From assembly GCF_033097365.1 (NCBI RefSeq), contig NZ_AP028461.1:186001-250000 (forward strand): 64,000 nt of DNA. The letters run 5' to 3'. Of this stretch, positions 10,046 to 18,111 are shown piece by piece. The translations under genes were made by a program, and so were the position numbers. The notes beneath the pieces were generated by a model. That model saw only the letters and a list, made by a program, of their open reading frames with translations. It made no database searches and was not told the origin of the DNA. Source of the stretch: Actinoplanes sichuanensis. GTDB taxonomy: Bacteria; Actinomycetota; Actinomycetes; Mycobacteriales; Micromonosporaceae. Position 1 is the stretch's first letter; every line of letters begins with the position of its first letter.

Positions 10046-10085
10046 ACGGCATCGCGGGTACTCTCCTGACCGGAGGTGGAGCGTG

Positions 10086-11870
10086 ATGAACCGTGGGGCC
10101 GAGGTGACCGCCGGTGACATCGCACGCCTCGCCGACGTCAGTCGAGCCGCGGTGAGCAACTGGCGCAAGCGCTACCCGGACTTCCCCAAGCCCGTCGGCG
10201 GAAGCATGTCGAGCCCGACCTTCCCGCTCGACGAGGTCGAGCAGTGGCTCGAGGCCAACGGCCGCATGCCCACCCGGACCGCCGTCGACCGCCTTCACCT
10301 GGTGCTGCAACGGGCGTCGATGGACACCGACGACGCCATCGCCGCGATCGTGCGCCGTCTCTCCGACGCCGAGGCCCGCACGGGCCCGACCGCACAGGCC
10401 GTCGCCGAGATCCTGGCCATCGCCGACGAGATCGGCCTGGGCGCGGTCCAGGAGGCGCTCGCCACGCGTTTCGTCGACCTCCGTGACCGGCGCGGAGCGG
10501 GTGGCCGGTCGACCAGCACCGAGGTCGCGGCGCTGGTCGCCGAGCTCGCCCAGCCGCAGGGGGCGACGGTCATGGACCCCGCCTGTCGGACCGGAGTGTT
10601 GCTGCACGCCGCACTGACGCGCCGCGCCGCGCGTGTCGTCGCCCAGGACGCCGACGACGACCTGGTCGCGATCGCCCGTGCCCGCCTGGCCTCGGTCGAC
10701 GGGGTCGCACGCGTCGAGGTGCGACGAGGTGACCTAATCGACGACGCCTTCGGCGACACCCGTGTCGACATCGTCGTCAGCGACCCGCCCAACGGGGGCG
10801 GTTGGCCCTACGAGGAACTCGCCGGAGACCTCCGATGGGAGTATTCGCTGCCACCGCGCAGCGAGCCGGAGCTCGCGTGGATCCAACACGCCCTCGCGCG
10901 GCTGCATCCCGGCGGACACGTCTGGATGCTCCTGCCGCCGGGTGTCGCCGAGCGGCCGGCCGGTCGACGCGTACGCCGCGAGCTGCTGCGTCGAGGAGCC
11001 CTCCGCGCCGTGATCGCCCTGCCCACCGGGGTGACGGCGCCGTACAACATGAGACGCCACCTGTGGATGTTGCGCCGACCCGAGGTCGTCGACGGACCAC
11101 AGGCGGTCCTGATGGTCGACGCCGAGCAACCGTGGCCGGAGGCCGCCGAGATCATCCGCAGCGCCATGCGGGCGCACCGGGCCGACAGCCCACCACCCGA
11201 CACCGTCGGGGCCCACGCCGTCCGCCTCGATCCGGTCAGCCTGATCAGCGAAGACGTGGACCTCACCCCGTCTCGACACGTGTCCGGGGCCCACCCGGCC
11301 CACGACTTCACCCAGGTGTCCGCGACCCGGACCAGGCTCGCGGCGATGATGTCCGCCCTGCCCGAGACGCTGCCGCCGGTGCACACCCGCCGATCCTCAC
11401 GCGACCCGGTGGCCGACACGACCGTCGGCGACCTGATCAAGAGGGGCACGCTGGTCGTGCTCGCCGAACCCGGTGCGGCCCTGCACGTCGGAGACGTCCT
11501 GATCTCCTCCACCGGCCCCCGCCCGGAACTCCTGGTGGTCGACGACACCGACGACGGGCGGACCCTGGACGGCCGGCACATCTGCCTCCGCTCGAATCCC
11601 GATCATTGGGATCCGTGGTTCCTCGTGGGATGCCTGGGCTCGGCGGCCAACCTCCGGCGGGTCGTCTCCACCGGCTCGATTCCCCGGATCGAGGTCCGGC
11701 GTGCGCGCATCCCCTCGTTGTCCCGGCCCGAGCAACACCTCTACGGTGAGTACTTCCGGCGACTGCGAGAGATGCTCGCCGGTCTACAGCAGGCGACGGC
11801 CCTGGGGGAGGAGTTCGTCGAGATGACCGTGGGCGGACTGCTCGCGGGGACACTCGACACCGACGGATGA
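10086..11870 (+). CDS. HTH-linked N6-adenine methyltransferase-like protein with altered motifs
   Basis: A 594-residue protein. The N-terminus is a MerR/excisionase-like helix-turn-helix (TAGDIARLADVSRAAVSNW, about residues 8-26) of the kind found in actinobacterial N6-methylases. The Rossmann methyltransferase domain follows, with motif I at about 164-170 and motif IV at about 232-240, then a C-terminal region resembling a type I specificity/TRD segment. Oddly, motif I reads DPACRTG rather than DPACGTG or DPACGSG, and motif IV reads SDPPNGGGW where the family has DPPF or DPPY, so the aromatic residue that holds the flipped base is missing. Start ATG 10086 (or GTG 10083) follows GGAGG at 10072. 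It opens the rightward operon. It may be an inactive methylase acting as a DNA reader, or an active enzyme with relaxed motifs. Confidence 0.8.
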   Translation: MNRGAEVTAGDIARLADVSRAAVSNWRKRYPDFPKPVGGSMSSPTFPLDEVEQWLEANGRMPTRTAVDRLHLVLQRASMDTDDAIAAIVRRLSDAEARTGPTAQAVAEILAIADEIGLGAVQEALATRFVDLRDRRGAGGRSTSTEVAALVAELAQPQGATVMDPACRTGVLLHAALTRRAARVVAQDADDDLVAIARARLASVDGVARVEVRRGDLIDDAFGDTRVDIVVSDPPNGGGWPYEELAGDLRWEYSLPPRSEPELAWIQHALARLHPGGHVWMLLPPGVAERPAGRRVRRELLRRGALRAVIALPTGVTAPYNMRRHLWMLRRPEVVDGPQAVLMVDAEQPWPEAAEIIRSAMRAHRADSPPPDTVGAHAVRLDPVSLISEDVDLTPSRHVSGAHPAHDFTQVSATRTRLAAMMSALPETLPPVHTRRSSRDPVADTTVGDLIKRGTLVVLAEPGAALHVGDVLISSTGPRPELLVVDDTDDGRTLDGRHICLRSNPDHWDPWFLVGCLGSAANLRRVVSTGSIPRIEVRRARIPSLSRPEQHLYGEYFRRLREMLAGLQQATALGEEFVEMTVGGLLAGTLDTDG

Positions 11871-11896
11871 CCACGTCGATCGGCGGGCGGTAGGCG

Positions 11897-14800
11897 TTGC
11901 GGGAACTGACATCGGACGACCCGAGGTGGATCGGCGACGACCACCGCTTCGAGGTGATCGGGTGTCTCGGCAACGGCGGGATGGGCCGGGTGTATCTGGC
12001 CCGGTCCCGAACGGCCGAACACGTCGCCGTCAAAGTGCTCCTGCCGCACCTGCTCGGCGACGAGCGGATGCGCCGCCGATTCGCATCCGAGATGATCAAC
12101 CTCCGCCAGGCCCAGGGCCTGCGCGTCGCCGGCTTCCGAGGTGCCGACATCGACGCCCGCCACCCCTGGCTGGCGGTCGAATACGTGCCCGGGCGAACAC
12201 TGCGCCAACACGTCGACGATCGGGGCCCGCTGGCACCGAGACTCGTCGCCGCACTGGGTGCGCTGCTGGCCGAGGGGCTCATCACGATCCAGGACGCCGG
12301 ACTGATCCACCGGGATCTGAAACCGGCGAACATCATGCTGGCCGCGGACGGCCCGCGCATCATCGACCTCGGCATAGCCGTGCTCTCCGAAGGGCACGAG
12401 CACCTGACCCAGACCGGTCAGACGATGGGCACCGTCGCGTACATGTCCCCGGAACAGGCCACCGGGGACACGCCGCCGACCTCCGCCACCGACGTCTATG
12501 CGCTGGGGGCGACGCTGCTGTTCGCCGCCACCGGACGCAACCCCTACCCGAGCGGCCCGGCACCCGCGGTGGCGGCGTGGATCGCCGACCCGGACCGGAC
12601 ACCCGACCTGTCCCTGCTGCCGGCCACCCTGACGCCGCTGATCAGCGCCATGCTGTCGTTCGACGGCCGCAGGCGTCCCACCGCCAAGGAGATCGTCGCC
12701 GGATTCACCGTCCTCGCGACCGCCGACGGATCCACGTTCGCCGACGTGCGCGCCGAACTCGTCCGGCAGACCTACACCCGGCCACCGGAGACCACGACGA
12801 CCCCGGTGACCGCACCACCCACGGACCCGACCGACTGCTACACCGGACCCACCGAACTGGTCGGAGGCGCGTCACCGCCACCGCCGGTGCGTCCGTCCGG
12901 CAACCGCCGTCCCGACCGAATGATCGAGGGGTCGATGAACACCGGAGCGCACCTAGGGGTGCTGGTCAGCGCAGAGAAAGAGATCCTGAAACTGTCCCGC
13001 GCCGACATCGGCGCGGTCTTCGAGTTCCAGCACAAGTTCCGGGCCAACCCACACGCCCAAGGGCTTCGTCTCAAACCGCTCAAAGGCGACGACAACCTGT
13101 GGTCCGCCCGCGTCAACGCCGACCTGCGCGCCGTTCTGCTGCATGTCACGGCGGCCGACTACCTGCTGATCGACGTCAAACACCGTCGCGAGGTCTACGA
13201 CGACCTCGGCCGGTACGCCTACCGGGTCAACCGGGTGACCGGTGGACTCGACATCCTCGACCTCGAACCCGTCGACAACGAGATTCTCCACCGAATCCTC
13301 CCGCAAGCGGCGAAACCCCTGTTCGACGCCTTCGACGACGAGGTCCTGCTGAGCCTCGGCGTCACCGAACTGCTGCTGCCGCACATCCGCACCCTGACCG
13401 ACGAGGACCAACTGCTCCAGCTGGTCGAACACGCCCCGCAGCTCACCGTCGACGTCCTGTTCGCCCTGCACGACGGAAAGACGGTCGCCCAGGTGCAGCG
13501 GCAGATCACCGAACCGGTGCGAATCGACGACACCGTCGACCCGGACGATCTCGCGACCGCCGTGGCCCGGCCGGCGACACCGGTGACCACCGACGACGAG
13601 GCCCTGCTGGCCATGCTGGACGAGAGTTTCGTCAAATGGCAGGTCTTCCTACACCCGACCCAACGAGCACTGGCGGTGCGCAAGACGTCCGGCCCGACCC
13701 GGGTCAGCGGCGGGCCCGGAACGGGCAAGACCGTCGTGGCACTGCATCGGGTGGCACACCTCGCCGCGAGCCTGCCGGACGGCGACGACCGACCGATCCT
13801 GCTGACGACCTTCAACCGCAACCTGGCCGGAGATCTCGCCGCCCGGCTCCGCACCCTCGGCGGCCGGCCGCTGCTCGACCGGGTCGAGGTCCTGAACATC
13901 GACCGTCTGGCCCTGCAGATCGCCCAGGCGGGAACGCCCGGAGGCGCCGGTGACCTCCTCGCCGACGACCGTCTCATCGATCGCTGGCGGACGTTCCTCG
14001 GCGAGATCGGCCACACCCGTTGGAGCCCACAGTTCCTGGCCGACGAGTGGAACGGCGTGATCCTCGATCAGATGCTCGACACCCGTGACGACTATCGCAA
14101 GGCGCGGAGACTGGGCCGCGGAAGGCCATTGAGTCGCGAGGCACGCGACGCCGTGTGGGCGCTCACCCGACAGTTCGAGACCTGGCTGCACGCCCGGCGC
14201 GAACGCAGCCTGCGCCAGGTCGCCGTGCAGGCCGCCCGTCTGGCGGAACAGGGCACCGCCACCCGATACCGCCACATCGTCGTCGACGAGGCGCAAGACC
14301 TCGGCATCGCCCACTGGAGACTGCTGCGCGCCCTCGTCCCCGCCGGCCCCGACGACCTGTTCATCGCCGGTGACACCCATCAGCGCATCTACGAGAACCG
14401 GGTCGCGCTCTCCAACGTCGGCATCGACGTGCGCGGCCGGAGCCACCGGCTCACTCTGAGCTATCGAACGACCCGACAGATCCTGGCCGCCTCACTGGAA
14501 CTCGTCAGCGGTGAGTCCTACGACGACCTCGACGACGGACGGGAGACCCTGGACGGTTACCGCTCGCTGCTCGCGGGTGGACGACCGTCCTTCCACGCCG
14601 CCGACTCCTGGCAGCGGGAGCTCTCGATGATCGTCGACCAGCTCCGGGCCTGGCCGGACCGGCCCGGTGGAATCGCGATCGCCGTACCCACACGAGGCCT
14701 CGCCGCCGAGGTCATCGACCACCTCACCACCGAGGGCATCGACGTGGTCGAGATCGGTCCGGACGGCCCCGGCCGCAGCGACGGCGTCCACGTCGGCACG

Positions 14801-15037
14801 ATGCACCGATTCAAGGGCCTCGAATACCAGCGCATGATCCTCGCCGGCATCAGCGACGGACTCGTACCCAACCAGGCCGTCTACGCCTGGCGGGAGGAGG
14901 ACCCCACTCGCTTCCGGATGGAACGGCAGCGGGCCCGATCCCTGCTCTTCGTCGCGGCCACCCGGGCCCGCGACGAACTCGTGGTCTTCTGGCACGGCAC
15001 ACCCAGCCCGTTCATCACCCACCGGCTGCTCCGGTGA
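11897..15037 (+). CDS. Ser/Thr kinase - RelE-like domain - UvrD-type helicase fusion
   Basis: A 1046-residue fusion with three recognisable parts. Residues ~15-275 are a Hanks-type Ser/Thr kinase: glycine loop GNGGMGRVY (25-33), VAVKVL with Lys46, HRDLKPAN from 138, and the metal-binding motif as DLG (157-159) instead of DFG. Residues ~349-450 match the RelE/ParE fold: NPHAQGLRLKPLKG, LWSARVNADLRAVLL and LIDVKHRREVY. Residues ~575-1046 are a UvrD-like SF1 helicase: Walker A GGPGTGKTVVALHRVAHL near 604, VVDEAQDL near 795, FIAGDTHQRIYENR, MHRFKGLEYQRM and FVAATRARDEL. The start is TTG 11897, 26 nt after the methylase gene. RelE-like domains in front of UvrD helicases are known in actinobacteria; the added kinase recalls the kinase-helicase architecture of Mokosh, though with a different helicase class. 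Kinase control of helicase or toxin activity is inference. Confidence 0.82.
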   Translation: MRELTSDDPRWIGDDHRFEVIGCLGNGGMGRVYLARSRTAEHVAVKVLLPHLLGDERMRRRFASEMINLRQAQGLRVAGFRGADIDARHPWLAVEYVPGRTLRQHVDDRGPLAPRLVAALGALLAEGLITIQDAGLIHRDLKPANIMLAADGPRIIDLGIAVLSEGHEHLTQTGQTMGTVAYMSPEQATGDTPPTSATDVYALGATLLFAATGRNPYPSGPAPAVAAWIADPDRTPDLSLLPATLTPLISAMLSFDGRRRPTAKEIVAGFTVLATADGSTFADVRAELVRQTYTRPPETTTTPVTAPPTDPTDCYTGPTELVGGASPPPPVRPSGNRRPDRMIEGSMNTGAHLGVLVSAEKEILKLSRADIGAVFEFQHKFRANPHAQGLRLKPLKGDDNLWSARVNADLRAVLLHVTAADYLLIDVKHRREVYDDLGRYAYRVNRVTGGLDILDLEPVDNEILHRILPQAAKPLFDAFDDEVLLSLGVTELLLPHIRTLTDEDQLLQLVEHAPQLTVDVLFALHDGKTVAQVQRQITEPVRIDDTVDPDDLATAVARPATPVTTDDEALLAMLDESFVKWQVFLHPTQRALAVRKTSGPTRVSGGPGTGKTVVALHRVAHLAASLPDGDDRPILLTTFNRNLAGDLAARLRTLGGRPLLDRVEVLNIDRLALQIAQAGTPGGAGDLLADDRLIDRWRTFLGEIGHTRWSPQFLADEWNGVILDQMLDTRDDYRKARRLGRGRPLSREARDAVWALTRQFETWLHARRERSLRQVAVQAARLAEQGTATRYRHIVVDEAQDLGIAHWRLLRALVPAGPDDLFIAGDTHQRIYENRVALSNVGIDVRGRSHRLTLSYRTTRQILAASLELVSGESYDDLDDGRETLDGYRSLLAGGRPSFHAADSWQRELSMIVDQLRAWPDRPGGIAIAVPTRGLAAEVIDHLTTEGIDVVEIGPDGPGRSDGVHVGTMHRFKGLEYQRMILAGISDGLVPNQAVYAWREEDPTRFRMERQRARSLLFVAATRARDELVVFWHGTPSPFITHRLLR

Positions 15038-16479
15038 ACGGGCCCGCCCACGACGGTCTGATCGCCGGCCGGTACGAGCTGAGCCAGGCGCCGCTCGTCG
15101 GCGGAATGGGCGAGATCCACCGGGCCTACGACACCCGCCTGGACCGTTTCGTGGCCCTCAAACTGATCCACCGAGACCTTCTCGAAGACGACGGCGCCGA
15201 AGAGTTCGTACGCCGATTCCGTCGGGAGGCCCGGCTGGCCGCCCGCGTCCGACACCCGGGCATCCCGGTGATCCACGACCTGGGTCAGGACGGCCGTCGG
15301 GCCTACATCGTCTCCGAATGGGTGGACGGCTCGACGCTCCGAGAACTCGTCGACGAGGTACAGCCCGTGCCGCTGCCGTGGACGGTGTTCCTCGCCGCAC
15401 AGGTCTCGGCCGTTCTCGCGCACACCCACGCCGCCTCCCTGATCCACCGTGATCTCGCCCCCGACAACGTGATCCTCTGCCCCGACGGCGCCGTCAAGGT
15501 CGTGGACTTCGGAGCCGCGATCCTGCACGGCTCCCTGTCGACCAGACTCACCCCGCCCGGCCTGGTGGTCGGTCGCGAGCGTTACCAGGCCCCGGAACGG
15601 ATCCTCGGGATCTCGACCCCCCGCACCGATCTCTACGCACTGGGGCGCCTGCTCCAGGACCTGCTCTCCGGACACGACCGGGTGCCGGACGAACTCGCCG
15701 TCCTGGCCGCGGAACTGACGAGTGACAACCCACAACACCGACCCGGATCGGCCACCGAGGTGTTCGACCGCCTGACCGCACTTCTCGAACCACTACCCCC
15801 TCTCGTCGGGTTCGTGACCCGACCGGCGGCCGCGACGATCCTCGGATACACCGAACTCCAACGCCGTCCGACCGCGGTCGCCGCCGCGCAGGACCGGTCG
15901 GCCACCCCACCGTCGTCCCCCGACGTGCGCCGGGTGCGCTCGCTCGCCGAACGCTACGGCCGAGACGAACAGCACCACCGAGCGGTCGAGGTCCTGGAAC
16001 AGGCCATCTCGCAGACCGTGGGCATCGAGCGTCCCGTCCCGGCCGAATTGCAGAGGGATCTGGCCATGGCCCTGATCGCCGCGGGTGAGGCGAGCCGGTC
16101 CGTCTCCGCCTGCGCCGTCGCCCTCGACGCCCTACAGGACCGGTTGCCCGCCGGCCATCCGGCGATCCTGCGCCTACGACGGGAACAGGCTCGGGCACAC
16201 GCGAGCATGGGCGACACCGGAACGGCCATCACCCTGTACCGACGGCTGATCGACGAGCCGTCGGAAGACGGGGACCGGTATGCGATCCACGAGGAGCTCG
16301 CCGTCCAGTACGCCGTCCTCGGCGACACCGCCGCGGCGCTGGCGATCCTCGACGCGCTGCCCGAGCAGGCCCCGGCCGCCCACGACATGACGGCTCGCCT
16401 GCGCCTGCTCGCGAAACCGGCGCCCGCAGACGAGGACCGCACACGGGTCGGCGAGTCGAGCGGCCCGCGTTCCGGATAG
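15034..16479 (+). CDS. Ser/Thr protein kinase with C-terminal TPR-like region
   Basis: A 481-residue soluble kinase. Motifs: glycine-rich VGGMGEIH (22-29), VALKLI with Lys43, HRDLAPDN from 138 (Ala replacing the usual Lys after HRDL), and VVDFGAA near 156-162. The kinase fold ends near residue 270. Residues ~300-470 are helical and repeat-like (YGRDEQHHRAVEVLEQAI, GDTGTAITLYRRLI, GDTAAALAILDAL), consistent with TPRs for protein binding. No transmembrane segment or PASTA repeats are seen, unlike housekeeping PknB-type kinases. The GTG start overlaps the stop of the kinase-helicase gene (GTGA), so the two kinases are translationally coupled. The natural reading is that this kinase phosphorylates, or is phosphorylated by, its neighbour; substrates cannot be named from sequence. 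Confidence 0.82.
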   Translation: MNGPAHDGLIAGRYELSQAPLVGGMGEIHRAYDTRLDRFVALKLIHRDLLEDDGAEEFVRRFRREARLAARVRHPGIPVIHDLGQDGRRAYIVSEWVDGSTLRELVDEVQPVPLPWTVFLAAQVSAVLAHTHAASLIHRDLAPDNVILCPDGAVKVVDFGAAILHGSLSTRLTPPGLVVGRERYQAPERILGISTPRTDLYALGRLLQDLLSGHDRVPDELAVLAAELTSDNPQHRPGSATEVFDRLTALLEPLPPLVGFVTRPAAATILGYTELQRRPTAVAAAQDRSATPPSSPDVRRVRSLAERYGRDEQHHRAVEVLEQAISQTVGIERPVPAELQRDLAMALIAAGEASRSVSACAVALDALQDRLPAGHPAILRLRREQARAHASMGDTGTAITLYRRLIDEPSEDGDRYAIHEELAVQYAVLGDTAAALAILDALPEQAPAAHDMTARLRLLAKPAPADEDRTRVGESSGPRSG

Positions 16480-16542
16480 CCGGACACCTCACATCTCGGC
16501 CCCGGCAGCCGACGGTAGGGCCATGGGAAAAGGGGCCTGCCG

Positions 16543-18102
16543 ATGAACCGCCTGCCGGTACTGGTGTCGCCGTACGGCGCCTACGCCGGGCTTGCGCTGC
16601 ACGTGCATGACCTGACCATCCGTGGTCACCACGCGGAGACGCTGACCGCCGCCGACGAGGCTGAGGCGATCCTGATGACGCTGGGTGACCGGCGGACCCA
16701 CCGGATCAGCCGGCTCGGGCGGATGTACGCGTTGAACGCGATGGGCCGCCTCGACGAGGCTCTGCAGATCGGCGAGGAGCTGATCGCCGACCAGGATGAG
16801 CTGGGCGGGCCGCGGGCGACCGATGCCAAGATCCTGGCCGACGTCGCGAGGGTGCTGATCCATCTCGGGCGGATCGACGACGGGCTGCACCACGTGGCCC
16901 GGGCGATGACCCTGCTCGACGTGGCCCCGAACAAGGGGCCCCGCTACTTCTCGGCGATGTCGTCGCTGGGCGAGGCGGCCCGCAGCGCCGACCTGTTCGA
17001 GCTGGCCGACGACGCGATGCGGCGCAGCCTGGACTCGTTCGACTCGCCGGACGTGCTGTACAAGTCGGGTGCCGAACTCACCCACGCCGAGTTGTGGCTG
17101 GAATGGGCGCTGCGGCTGGAGCAGGTGGGCCGGACCGAAGAGGCGGCCGGGCTGGTCAACAGGTGTGTGCCGCTGCTGGAGTTCTGGATCAACGAGGGCA
17201 TCGACTCGCCGCTCGGGGTGGCGCTGCTCGCCGTCTGCCAGGCCAAGACCGGCCGGATCGACGAGGCGAACGCGGTCGTCGCCGACCTGCTACCGAAGAT
17301 GCGGGCCGCCGGGCAGCACCACGAGTCGCGTCTGCTGCACCTCGCGCACGGGCTGGCGCTGCGGGCCACCGGGCAGTGGAAGGCCGCGCACCGCGAGTTC
17401 CGGGCCGGCCTGGAACTGGCCGCGCTCAAGGCCGAACGGCTCCTCTTCCAGTACGAGCTGGCGGTCACCGCCGCACTCGAGGTACCCGGTGAGGCGACCC
17501 AGGCGATGCTGGAGGCGCTGCGGACCCACGTCGAGGCGCTGTGGCAGCTGCGGCTCGACCGGCGCACCATGTTGCGGCAGGCGTATCGCCGGGTCGAACT
17601 CGAAGCGGCCCGTACCTCGGCCGACCTCGCCGCCGCCTCGGACGCTCTCACCGGGCTCGGCAACCGGCGGATGTTCGACCGCCGGATCAACACCGTCGTC
17701 GACGGGGGCACCCTGCTGCTCATCGACGTGGACCACTTCAAGGACATCAACGACCGGTACTCGCACGGCGTCGGTGACCGGGTGCTCGGTGAGATCGCGG
17801 CGGTCCTGCGGTCGCACTGCCGGCAGGACGAGGTGGCGATCCGGTTCGGTGGGGACGAGTTCGCGCTGTTCCTGGCGACCGGGGAGGCCGAGGCCCGCAC
17901 GGTGGCCGAGCGGATCCGCCGGGTGATCCAGGCCCGCGACTGGAACACGATCATGCCGGGGTTGCGGGTCACGCTCAGCATGGGGCTGGCCGCGTGCCGC
18001 CCCGGCGAGGCGGGCCGGGAACTCTACGACCGTGCCGACGCCCACCTCTACGTGGCGAAACGTTCCGGCCGGGACCAGTTGGCCGCCGCCGCCGCGGCCT
18101 AG
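16543..18102 (+). CDS. TPR-like sensor / GGDEF diguanylate cyclase
   Basis: A 519-residue cytoplasmic protein. Residues 1 to about 340 are alpha-helical and TPR-like (GRLDEALQIGEELI, GRIDDGLHHVARAM, GRTEEAAGLVNRCVPLL). The C-terminal ~160 residues form a GGDEF domain: DALTGLGNRRMFDRRI, DVDHFKDINDRYSHGVGD, and the active-site FGGDEFALFL. It should make cyclic di-GMP from two GTP. No canonical inhibitory RxxD site is present at the expected distance before GGDEF. The start ATG 16543 is preceded by GGGAAAAGGGG. It is separated from the defence operon by 63 bp and looks like ordinary chromosomal background, so it probably marks the right boundary of the defence region. No partner gene is visible. 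Confidence 0.88.
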   Translation: MNRLPVLVSPYGAYAGLALHVHDLTIRGHHAETLTAADEAEAILMTLGDRRTHRISRLGRMYALNAMGRLDEALQIGEELIADQDELGGPRATDAKILADVARVLIHLGRIDDGLHHVARAMTLLDVAPNKGPRYFSAMSSLGEAARSADLFELADDAMRRSLDSFDSPDVLYKSGAELTHAELWLEWALRLEQVGRTEEAAGLVNRCVPLLEFWINEGIDSPLGVALLAVCQAKTGRIDEANAVVADLLPKMRAAGQHHESRLLHLAHGLALRATGQWKAAHREFRAGLELAALKAERLLFQYELAVTAALEVPGEATQAMLEALRTHVEALWQLRLDRRTMLRQAYRRVELEAARTSADLAAASDALTGLGNRRMFDRRINTVVDGGTLLLIDVDHFKDINDRYSHGVGDRVLGEIAAVLRSHCRQDEVAIRFGGDEFALFLATGEAEARTVAERIRRVIQARDWNTIMPGLRVTLSMGLAACRPGEAGRELYDRADAHLYVAKRSGRDQLAAAAAA

Positions 18103-18111
18103 CGAAGCGGC

